Virus record (IMG/VR): IMGVR_UViG_3300042731_008183
Coordinates: 1-23,800 of that record
DNA length: 23,800 nucleotides
Source: a virus
Strand: one strand, 5' to 3'
The translations under genes and the position numbers were made by a program. Each line of letters opens with the position of its first letter. Within the stretch, counting starts at the first letter, position 1. Positions 5,683 to 12,054 of the stretch are shown here, piece by piece. A model generated the notes under the pieces. It was not told where the DNA came from, ran no database searches, and was given only the letters and a program-made list of their open reading frames with translations.

Positions 5683-6117
5683 GTGAAGCGTCGAATTTTT
5701 GACTGGTTGCTGTTGATCGTCGTGACGAGCAGCCTCACCATTTTGCCTGCCTGTGGAACCATCAGCGCCCTCAACGAGTCGGTGCAAGCCATCCGGGAGG
5801 TGGTCCCGGCAGTGCAGGAGACCGTCAGCAATTTCAAACAGATCACCGAGTTCACCCAGGACAAGATTGAGGGTGCCTCGAGTGAGGTGAAAGCCGCGCT
5901 GGCGGAATGGAAGAAGATTCAGGAGGAGGCCAAGATCAAGGCCGATAAAAACCAGGACGGCGAGATCAGTGGGATGGCCGAATGGCTCCAGTATCTCATT
6001 CTCCTTGGTGCAGGAGGCTCGGGCTATTTCGTGCGCCGGGTCCAGCAGGTGTCCAAGGAGAAGAAGGACCGAGACTCGGAGGTCAAGGAACGACTGGACA
6101 AACTCGAAGGGAAGTAA
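5683..6117 (+). CDS. Lipoprotein with C-terminal membrane segment, candidate unimolecular spanin
   Basis: A 144-aa protein. Residues 1-24 are a lipoprotein signal (MKRR, hydrophobic core, lipobox LPAC with Cys24). Residues 25-86 form a coiled-coil-prone helical part. Residues 88-96 (DKNQDGEIS) copy the first nine positions of an EF-hand calcium loop, but position 12 is Ala instead of Glu/Asp. Residues 101-118 (WLQYLILLGAGGSGYFV) form a membrane segment, followed by a basic tail (RRVQQVSKEKKDRD). Outer-membrane lipid anchor, periplasmic coiled coil, C-terminal inner-membrane helix and cytoplasmic tail is the layout of u-spanins such as T1 gp11. Those proteins fuse inner and outer membranes at the last lysis step. 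The start is GTG, nine bases behind TTAGGAG. A TATACT box at 5659-5664 could be an internal promoter -10, but no -35 was found. Spanin function is inferred from topology. Confidence 0.65.
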   Translation: MKRRIFDWLLLIVVTSSLTILPACGTISALNESVQAIREVVPAVQETVSNFKQITEFTQDKIEGASSEVKAALAEWKKIQEEAKIKADKNQDGEISGMAEWLQYLILLGAGGSGYFVRRVQQVSKEKKDRDSEVKERLDKLEGK

Positions 6118-6121
6118 TCCA

Positions 6122-6322
6122 ATGAAGAGGCGACTGTTACTTATTTCATTGGTGGCAGTCGCCCTTTCTTTGTCTGCAGGATGCGCGGTGTTCATGCCAA
6201 ATACTGCGAAGGTGATAGAACCCAATGGATTTGATGAGTTATTCTTGGCGGTTGCTGCGGATCTTGAAGCTCTTTGGAATATGATCAACGAGCACGGTTG
6301 GATGGGACTGTTTTTCTTATGA
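6122..6322 (+). CDS. Small lipoprotein, possible lysis accessory
   Basis: A 66-aa protein with a classic lipoprotein signal: MKRR, a hydrophobic core, and lipobox LSAGC with Cys21. The mature part is only about 45 residues, acidic and hydrophobic (FDELFLAVAADLEALWNMI). Size and design recall the outer-membrane o-spanin subunit Rz1, which is usually under 100 aa. However, Rz1 mature parts are mostly Pro-rich and this one is not. The frame is open upstream to 5969 within the previous gene; the ATG at 6122 is chosen because it begins the signal peptide and follows GAAGGGAAG. It is coupled to the next gene by ATGA. A role with the neighbouring spanin-like and holin-like proteins is inferred from context. 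Confidence 0.6.
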   Translation: MKRRLLLISLVAVALSLSAGCAVFMPNTAKVIEPNGFDELFLAVAADLEALWNMINEHGWMGLFFL

Positions 6323-6567
6323 CTGTTGAAAACAGGTTGGAGCGCATCGAGGACAGGATGACAGACTTGGAAGTGCACCAGGCCGAGCAGAAGGTTATGC
6401 TGGAGGATATTCATTCCTGTATCAAGCCCCAAGAGGGCCCTTCTTTTCCGGTGCGCCTGGATCGGGTGGAGCGACGGCAGGCCGGGTTCATCAAGGTTAT
6501 CTGGACGGTATTCATCACAGCTCTGACAGCAGTAGGCGGCTGGGTCGTCACCGCGCTCAAGGGATAA
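6319..6567 (+). CDS. Holin/XhlA-like protein: coiled coil plus C-terminal membrane helix
   Basis: An 82-aa protein. Residues 1-32 are a charged coiled coil (MTVENRLERIEDRMTDLEVH), and residues 42-54 are a second charged helix. Residues 57-79 are a single hydrophobic segment (FIKVIWTVFITALTAVGGWV), with only three residues behind it. This is the layout of the XhlA family of holin-associated membrane proteins and of several small phage holins. Holins permeabilise the inner membrane and time lysis. ATGA coupling with the preceding lipoprotein gene sets the start; an upstream ATG at 6274 would lie inside that gene. It is grouped with two lipoproteins in what looks like a lysis block, but no endolysin gene was recognised next to it. 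Confidence 0.6.
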   Translation: MTVENRLERIEDRMTDLEVHQAEQKVMLEDIHSCIKPQEGPSFPVRLDRVERRQAGFIKVIWTVFITALTAVGGWVVTALKG

Positions 6568-6568
6568 A

Positions 6569-7099
6569 ATGGACTGGAAATCCTTCGTCGATAGGCCGAT
6601 TGAGTTTTCCAAAAAGTGGTTGGGCCAGGAGCTGAATCTTCTACAGCAACGATGGATCACCGCGCTCACAAAAGCCCGAGGCAGGCAAGGCTTGATCTAC
6701 AAGCGCAAACATGCCTCTCAAATGGCTACTACGATGGTTTGCGCAGCTCTCTGGCGAGGTATCGTGCACGACCGGCATTCCCAGATCATCGTCTCCTCTC
6801 GCAGCGTAGCCTCGGCCTGGATGGCGATCATGGCTGTGCACTTGACAACAGCCTCTTCCTATGTTCGACACTTCATTAAGGGCACGGAAAAAGGATATGG
6901 CACTCAGGCCTCCGTGGTGATTTGGCACCCTGTTCGAGCACACCCGAACAATCTGGTGACCGGAGTGAAACCCTGTGATCTCTATATCGGAGATTTTGAT
7001 CGAATCCCGCGGGACCTTCTCGACAAAGTGTTTGAAGTCGATCTGGGAGGTCTCGTAGTTTTTCCAACGGTAAGTGGTAAATGGCCTCACTTCATGTAG
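6569..7099 (+). CDS. Terminase-ATPase-like protein lacking the Walker A lysine
   Basis: A 176-aa protein that by eye resembles the N-terminal ATPase part of the large terminase encoded right behind it. LLQQRWI (24-30) corresponds to PQQQELI of the terminase. SQMATT (50-55) lies where the terminase has the P-loop GPGKTT. SQIIVSSRS (71-79) matches TQVLVTAPS at the same distance, without a gap. DLYIGDFDRIP (137-147) occupies the Walker B place (MHIIFEEAS). The two Thr of the P-loop are kept, but the Lys is Ala53 and the glycines are missing, so ATP hydrolysis is unlikely. No nuclease domain is present. A ribosome binding site AAGGGA precedes the ATG, and the end overlaps the terminase start by 19 bp. 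It could be a regulatory pseudo-ATPase, a partner of the motor or a decaying duplication. Confidence 0.6.
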   Translation: MDWKSFVDRPIEFSKKWLGQELNLLQQRWITALTKARGRQGLIYKRKHASQMATTMVCAALWRGIVHDRHSQIIVSSRSVASAWMAIMAVHLTTASSYVRHFIKGTEKGYGTQASVVIWHPVRAHPNNLVTGVKPCDLYIGDFDRIPRDLLDKVFEVDLGGLVVFPTVSGKWPHFM

Positions 7100-8601
7100 A
7101 ATCTGATATATTGTTCGAGGCGACTGGCTGCACCTGGGACACTATCGACTGGGGAACCATGTATCGGCTGATTCGTGGGTCCATCTATTGGTTCTGCTAT
7201 TTCATGAATTTCCGCCCCACCCCTCAACAGCAAGAACTGATTGATGATATAGAAGACGGTGTGCTGCGGGAAGCGGTTAAATCCGGGCAGGGGCCTGGAA
7301 AGACCACCTGTTCCGCCATCATCGGGATGTGGTGGGGCATCCGGGTGATTGATACTCAGGTGCTTGTCACGGCCCCATCCATGAAGCTCTGCCGCGACGT
7401 CTACCTGAAGGAGTGCCGGCGCCGGCTGGTGAGGGCGCATCCATTTCTTCGGAAGTTCATCGAGGTCACCAAGTCTCGCGTCTACTTCGGCGGGCCCAAC
7501 CACCCGAACTGGCAGATCATCCCGGTTACGGCCAGCGCCACCGATGCGGTCGGCGCGCAAGGCCAGCATGATGACAACATGCACATCATCTTCGAGGAGG
7601 CCTCCGGTATCTCCCCCACCATTTGGGAGACGATGGAAGGCACGGCCTCGAACACCGAATCTGAATACACACCAGATGCAAACCAGTGTTGCATCCTTGC
7701 CATCGGGAACCCCAATGAGGTAGGCACGCCGTTCTACGACTGTTTCCATACGGAACGCGGGGACGGCAAGACTCATGGGTGGAAGTGCCTGACATTCAAT
7801 GCAGAGGAATCTCCGATCGTCTCGCAGGAGAATATCGAGCGCCTTGCCCGCAAGTATGGTCGAGATTCCAACATCTTCCGTGTGCGCGTGCTCGGGCAGT
7901 TTCCGAAGATGGCTGATTTCGGGATCATCTCGATGGATGACCTGGAGGCCGCCGCACGCATGCGGCCGGATGAGGCCCTTCTGAAATTGGATGGAAGGAA
8001 ACAGGTAGGTATCGACGTGGCCCGGCAGGGCGGTGACGAGATGGTCGTCATCTTCCGCCAGGGAGGCTGCATGCTCTTCATGGAGCGGTGGACTCGAGTG
8101 CCTGGGTTCGAGCCAGCAGACGCCATTCGCTGGGCGTTTGCCCAGCAATTGGAACTTGGCTGGGAGGACAAGGACGTGCTCTACGTGGTGGACGCCAGCG
8201 GCATGGGCCAGGGCGTCTTGCACCTATTCCGCGACGCGGGGAAGAGGTATCTCCCCTTCCACAACCACGCGGTCCCTTACAAGCCCAAGACCTACAAGAA
8301 CAAACTTACTGAAGGGTGGTTTGGTGTTGCGAAGTATCTCCGAGAGCAGAAGATCAGCATCCCGGACGACTCCCTCATGATGGCTCAACTCGCGGATCGT
8401 CAGTATAAAATGGATAACAAGGGGTTGATTCAAGTAGAGACGAAGGACGATTACAAAAAGCGCACGGAGCGCCGGTCTCCAGACCGCGGAGAGGCTTTTG
8501 TAATGGCGTTTTATGGCAAATCTCAGGCTTCTGGCAGGGTCTCGAGAAAGAAGACAAGATCCCCTCGCGTTGGTCCTGGAAAAGTGATATACTCAAGATG
8601 A
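7081..8601 (+). CDS. terL: Terminase large subunit (ATPase and nuclease)
   Basis: A 506-aa protein with the complete set of large-terminase motifs. The Q-motif-like PTPQQQELI is at 46-54, Walker A SGQGPGKTT at 68-76 (Lys74), Walker B MHIIFEEAS at 167-175 with the catalytic Glu, and the coupling motif AIGNP at 207-211. The C-terminal RNase H-like nuclease has its acidic residues in QVGIDVARQG (Asp312), YVVDASGMGQG (Asp371) and RSPDRGEAF (Asp468). The enzyme translocates genomic DNA into the prohead with ATP and cuts it at start and end of packaging, docked on the portal. Length and motif spacing are normal, so it should be active. It overlaps the pseudo-ATPase gene by 19 bp and the next gene by ATGA. 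The small subunit is probably the gene at 4586. Confidence 0.95.
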   Translation: MASLHVESDILFEATGCTWDTIDWGTMYRLIRGSIYWFCYFMNFRPTPQQQELIDDIEDGVLREAVKSGQGPGKTTCSAIIGMWWGIRVIDTQVLVTAPSMKLCRDVYLKECRRRLVRAHPFLRKFIEVTKSRVYFGGPNHPNWQIIPVTASATDAVGAQGQHDDNMHIIFEEASGISPTIWETMEGTASNTESEYTPDANQCCILAIGNPNEVGTPFYDCFHTERGDGKTHGWKCLTFNAEESPIVSQENIERLARKYGRDSNIFRVRVLGQFPKMADFGIISMDDLEAAARMRPDEALLKLDGRKQVGIDVARQGGDEMVVIFRQGGCMLFMERWTRVPGFEPADAIRWAFAQQLELGWEDKDVLYVVDASGMGQGVLHLFRDAGKRYLPFHNHAVPYKPKTYKNKLTEGWFGVAKYLREQKISIPDDSLMMAQLADRQYKMDNKGLIQVETKDDYKKRTERRSPDRGEAFVMAFYGKSQASGRVSRKKTRSPRVGPGKVIYSR

Positions 8602-8786
8602 AGTGCCCCGTTTGTCAAGCAGAAACGAAAGTGGTGCGCACATATCTGGTCAATTCCAGATTGAAGACTGTGGAACGTCGGTGCCTTAATGGACACACTC
8701 TGGTATATCAGCTCACCTTTGTTAGGGAAGCCAAGAAACGCGGTGATGGGGCGTATGCTTTATCTCGGGAATTGAGGAAAGAGTAA
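8598..8786 (+). CDS. Zinc-ribbon protein, NrdR-ribbon-like
   Basis: A 62-aa protein beginning MKCPVC (Cys3, Cys6), followed by two strands rich in Arg/Val and then RRCLNGH (Cys29, His33). The arrangement matches the short zinc ribbons of the NrdR/Ogr type found as small phage proteins; the remaining basic helix (REAKKRGDG) could contact DNA. The ATP-cone of true NrdR is absent, so this is not that repressor. It is ATGA-coupled to the terminase and four bases ahead of the phosphoesterase gene. A role as a small transcription or packaging factor is possible but not shown. Confidence 0.65.
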   Translation: MKCPVCQAETKVVRTYLVNSRLKTVERRCLNGHTLVYQLTFVREAKKRGDGAYALSRELRKE

Positions 8787-8790
8787 GTAG

Positions 8791-10080
8791 ATGGCGAAGA
8801 AGGTAAAGAAGACTAAGGATAATTTGAAGGCGCAAGAGAGAAAGCGGTATCAGGAGTTGATGACGCAGGCGAAGAGCCTGCGCAAAGTCAATATGAGCCT
8901 GCGCCGGAAGTATCGTGAAGACGATACCTTCATGGAGGGCGTCCGCGAGACTTTGATCAAGGACCTGCTCCGGGTCTTCAATACGCCGGAGAATCCTTAC
9001 GCCGGTTGGGCAGCCTCACGCAAACGCTACCGCGAGCTGGGACACTATCCGGAGGTTATCGTCGCCGACTGCTTCGGCAACCACCAGGAGTTCCAGCGGG
9101 CCGCCGGCTTACACGATACCCGAGGCACGGCCAAGGTCAAAAATCTGACGGCCCGAATCTCGACCGAAAAGAAGATCGAGAAGTATGCGAATGATAGCAT
9201 CGTTCCATACTATGGCCTCTACGATACCCACTTCCAGGCAATGAACAACGTCGTGCGAGGTCTGGTGGTTGGTGATATTCATGGCCGTTACCGCGATCCC
9301 TTTGCCTGGGTCGTTTTCCTCGATCTGGTTCGTATGGTGAAGCCGAACTTCATCGTCCTCAACGGGGACGTGGTCGACTTCCCTAAGGTCTCCCGATATA
9401 CCAAGATGCCGGGCGCCTGCAACATTGGTCTTCAAGAGGAGATCGATTTCGTCCGAAAAGAAATATTCGGAAGCATTCGGAAGATCTACGACGGCCCGCT
9501 CGTCTGGCACCTCGGCAACCATGAGCAGCGCCTCGCCCGCTATTTGGCGGACACCGCGCCGGATCTGGCTGATCTCCGCTGTCTTCGGTATGATGAGTTG
9601 TTTGGGGTGAAGGACTATCAGGTGCAGCTCGTCTTCGGCGGGAAGTGGTTGGCCCCTTACCAGTCGGGCCGGTCGAAGAACATCCGGCGGACCCACAAGG
9701 TCTATTACGACTGTTTCTGCGTTTCACACGGAACCGCGATGGGTCCCAAGGCTGGGGAAGCCGAGATCAAATATTTTGGTATGGCAGGATGCTCTGGACA
9801 CACACACCGCCCCGGGATCTTCATGCAAGGCACCGAGGCAAATCCAGGCTTGACCTGGACGAACCCCGGCATGCTGGCGCACAAGGCGTGTGCCGTTGAC
9901 TACCGAGAGAGTCGGGTCAACGAGTGGGGCATGGGTATCGGTCTTTTCACCATTGAGCCGGCCAAGCGCCTGGTCATTCCGGAACTTTGCATCGTGCATG
10001 AGGAACTGGCCACGTTCGCCGGCAAGATTTATCGTCCCTCGGCGAGGGTGCAGAAGATGAGAGCAGAGTTGTGGATTTAA
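8791..10080 (+). CDS. Metallophosphoesterase with N-terminal DNA-binding-like region
   Basis: A 429-aa protein. Residues 1-60 are a basic helical part. Residues 69-107 contain a segment (WAASRKRYRELGHYPEVI ... CFGNHQEFQRAAGL) with the look of the helix-turn-helix repeat associated with homing endonucleases. Residues about 156-345 are a calcineurin-like phosphoesterase with all metal-binding blocks: GDIHG (161-165), NGDVVD (191-196), GNHE (242-245), SHG (312-314) and GHTHRPG (336-342). Such enzymes cleave phosphomono- or phosphodiesters with two metal ions. The DNA-binding-like front suggests a nucleic acid substrate, perhaps ends made during packaging, but the substrate cannot be read from the sequence. 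It sits between the terminase and the head protease, where many phages have the portal. Confidence 0.85.
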   Translation: MAKKVKKTKDNLKAQERKRYQELMTQAKSLRKVNMSLRRKYREDDTFMEGVRETLIKDLLRVFNTPENPYAGWAASRKRYRELGHYPEVIVADCFGNHQEFQRAAGLHDTRGTAKVKNLTARISTEKKIEKYANDSIVPYYGLYDTHFQAMNNVVRGLVVGDIHGRYRDPFAWVVFLDLVRMVKPNFIVLNGDVVDFPKVSRYTKMPGACNIGLQEEIDFVRKEIFGSIRKIYDGPLVWHLGNHEQRLARYLADTAPDLADLRCLRYDELFGVKDYQVQLVFGGKWLAPYQSGRSKNIRRTHKVYYDCFCVSHGTAMGPKAGEAEIKYFGMAGCSGHTHRPGIFMQGTEANPGLTWTNPGMLAHKACAVDYRESRVNEWGMGIGLFTIEPAKRLVIPELCIVHEELATFAGKIYRPSARVQKMRAELWI

Positions 10081-10196
10081 GAACAAATCTGAATCCCATT
10101 GCAATCAAAGTAATCGTCAGGCTTGTCTGGTTCTTCGCGATCTATCTACCCGTCTCGTTCGTCGTCTATCATGCTTGCATGTGGTGGGCGTCATGA
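10071..10196 (+). CDS. 41-aa membrane peptide between phosphoesterase and head protease
   Basis: A short frame starting at a GTG inside the end of the phosphoesterase gene and ending in a TGA that overlaps the ATG of the protease gene (ATGA). It encodes 41 residues with a polar N-terminus (DLRTNLNP) and one long aromatic membrane segment (about residues 10-34, with VRLVWFFAIYLPVSFVVY). The ribosome binding site is weak (GAGAG). Coupling to the next gene and full coverage of the otherwise empty gap between the two large genes support it; the GTG start and small size leave doubt. The function is unknown. Confidence 0.45.
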   Translation: MDLRTNLNPIAIKVIVRLVWFFAIYLPVSFVVYHACMWWAS

Positions 10197-10762
10197 GAAT
10201 CGAGATCAACGCAGTCACGGCAGCAATCGAGCACGGAGTAGATGTATCCGGCCGGCGTATCTTTCTCCACGGAGATGTTGACGAGGATACGATCGGCCGG
10301 GCGATCCGGGGCATCTATCTCCTTTCCGGCATCAGCGACCAGCCGATCACTCTCTTCGTCAGTTCCTATGGAGGGTCCCTGGATGACGCCTTTGCTCTTC
10401 ATGACGTGACACGAACCGTGGTCTGTCCGATTCACACGGTGGCCCTGGGCAAGTGCCAGTCTGCGGCCCCCCTTCTGGTGGCCTGCGGGCAAAAAGGGGA
10501 GCGGTGGTCAGGTGCGTTGACTTCTTTCATGCTTCACGACCTGCAGATCTCTCCACCCGAGGGGTCGCCGGTTCTGGTAGATTCTTGGGTAGAAGACGGG
10601 AACCGCGCCCGGAAGCAATATGTGGAATTGCTGGCGCAGTATACACGGAAGAGGGCCTCCCATTGGGAGCGGTTCTTCCGGAGCAAGTCCGATCGCTTTT
10701 TCACGGCCGATCAGGCTCAAGAGTGGGGCCTGATTGATCATATTTGGGATGAAAAAGTCTGA
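10193..10762 (+). CDS. ClpP-like serine protease, probable prohead protease
   Basis: A 189-aa protein with the crotonase/ClpP fold pattern. It has the strand RRIFLHGDVD, the oxyanion-loop SSYGGS (57-62), nucleophile Ser90 in LGKCQSAAPLL, His115 in SFMLHDLQ, and Asp167 in KSDRFFTADQAQEWGLIDHI, all in the order of the ClpP triad. In tailed phages such enzymes process scaffold and capsid proteins during prohead maturation. The ATG at 10193 is chosen over one at 10175 because it forms an ATGA junction with the small membrane frame before it and directly begins the conserved part. It is TGATG-coupled to the MuF-like gene. No scaffold or capsid gene follows in the window, so its substrate is encoded elsewhere. 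Confidence 0.85.
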   Translation: MRIEINAVTAAIEHGVDVSGRRIFLHGDVDEDTIGRAIRGIYLLSGISDQPITLFVSSYGGSLDDAFALHDVTRTVVCPIHTVALGKCQSAAPLLVACGQKGERWSGALTSFMLHDLQISPPEGSPVLVDSWVEDGNRARKQYVELLAQYTRKRASHWERFFRSKSDRFFTADQAQEWGLIDHIWDEKV

Positions 10763-11925
10763 TGCCTCTCCCCTGCAGCAAAGAAAAGAAACAGGACTAC
10801 GTCGCCCGGTTCATGGCGGACCCAGCTATGCGTCGGAAGTATCCAGACCAGGGGCAGAGATACAAGGTCGCTCTGGCTCACTGGTTGAAACGCGGGAAAC
10901 TCTCGAGGAGGGCTCTCAAATTTGAACTGTTGAAGCGCCTCGGGGAATGCCAGTGCGTGAAGCAGGATATTCCCGAAGTCGAGGCGATCATTGCCTTCAT
11001 GGCCCCCCTCCTCGAGAACGTCTGGGCAGACTCGCTCAGGTCCGCAGTGGACGAGGTGATCCGCCTGCTGGAGAGCTTCGACGATCGGACTCCGGACCCC
11101 GAGGTCGATTTCCTGCAGGGGCTCTACTGGAAGGAAGATCGGACGTTTTTCTTTCAGACCGTCGAGGACCGAGTCTACGAGATTCTCCTGGGCGCCGCCA
11201 GACGGCTTCCTGCGGACGCTGAGGCCGTAACGGAGGATTCGGCTGATGAGCTTCTCTACCTGGCGGCGCTCGCAGCAGGAGGCGCGTATGGCGTTCTCCA
11301 GGGCTCCGTGGACCCCATCCTCAAAACCGCCGCGGTGGAGGACCTCCGGACACTTCTCGGGGGCCGCATCGTGATACGGGAGTCAGATTTTAAATCTCTG
11401 GCCCACCAGTGGCTCGTCGATCCCAGGATCAGACAGCCCCTCACAGCGGCTCCTGGAGCCCCTCTCGGCGCTCCCTCGCAGGGACGACTCACGACCCGGG
11501 CCCAATGGGAGAAGGCTCTGAGGCAGGCTGTGGGCCTCCAGGGGACGGGCTGGCTCCGAACCGTCACGGACCTCTGGGCATACCGGTGGTATACCATCGG
11601 CGCCTGGCGCTCCCTCCGCCGGGCGAATGTCGACATCATTGTCGCCAAGGCGATCATCGATGAGAGGACGACAACTTTCTGTCGCTGGGTTGACGGCCGG
11701 CCGTTGAACATCAACAAGATCGATCACCAGATCGAGAACCATATCAAGGCTGTCATGAAAGGCGACGTCCAGGACATGATGGACAACTGGCCAATGATCA
11801 CGAACCAGGAGATTCTCACAGGCTCTCCTGACTCTGTCCTGTTTGCAAAGACCTTCTCAAATCTGGGCCTACCTCCCTATCACTTCAGGTGCCGCACGAG
11901 GCCAGTAGCCAAGAGGCCGGCCTGA
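10762..11925 (+). CDS. Mu F / SPP1 gp7-like head morphogenesis protein
   Basis: A 387-aa protein. Residues 8-42 (KKQDYVARFMADPAMRRKYP, then QRYKVALAHW) are a short module known from the N-termini of phage head proteins, with the D-P-x-M ... YPD-x-GQR-x-A-x-x-W pattern. The middle is helical. The end has the MuF signature: IDERTTTFCRWVDGRPL (299-315) and, near the terminus, PPYHFRCRT (371-379). The usual second Cys of the TC-x2-C motif is missing, since only Cys307 is present. MuF-type proteins join the prohead through the portal and may be ejected with DNA. It is the last gene of the + operon and ends 75 bp before the bidirectional terminator. The usual portal gene upstream of it is absent. 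Confidence 0.8.
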   Translation: MPLPCSKEKKQDYVARFMADPAMRRKYPDQGQRYKVALAHWLKRGKLSRRALKFELLKRLGECQCVKQDIPEVEAIIAFMAPLLENVWADSLRSAVDEVIRLLESFDDRTPDPEVDFLQGLYWKEDRTFFFQTVEDRVYEILLGAARRLPADAEAVTEDSADELLYLAALAAGGAYGVLQGSVDPILKTAAVEDLRTLLGGRIVIRESDFKSLAHQWLVDPRIRQPLTAAPGAPLGAPSQGRLTTRAQWEKALRQAVGLQGTGWLRTVTDLWAYRWYTIGAWRSLRRANVDIIVAKAIIDERTTTFCRWVDGRPLNINKIDHQIENHIKAVMKGDVQDMMDNWPMITNQEILTGSPDSVLFAKTFSNLGLPPYHFRCRTRPVAKRPA

Positions 11926-11999
11926 TTTCTATACAAATATAGGCATATCTACTGTATTCTTAGGCAATATAAACGGGAATTATTAGCTCTAAGTATTAA

Positions 12000-12026
12000 A
12001 AAAGCCTCCTTTTATAGGAGGCTTTT
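12000..12026. terminator. Bidirectional intrinsic terminator between convergent operons
   Basis: AAAAGCCTCCT (12000-12010) and AGGAGGCTTTT (12016-12026) form a perfect 11-bp stem around the loop TTTAT. The stem is flanked by an A-run on the left (11998-12003), giving a U-tract for minus-strand transcripts, and by TTTT on the right for plus-strand transcripts. It serves both the MuF-ending + operon and the tail operon on the minus strand. The surrounding 11926-12054 gap is AT-rich and holds nothing else that I can see. Confidence 0.9.
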
Positions 12027-12054
12027 CATAATAAGTGGCGAGGATTTGTTAAGA

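Noticed and set aside
8598-8786. True NrdR transcriptional repressor
   Set aside because: Only the zinc-ribbon-like part is present; the ATP-cone domain that defines NrdR is missing.
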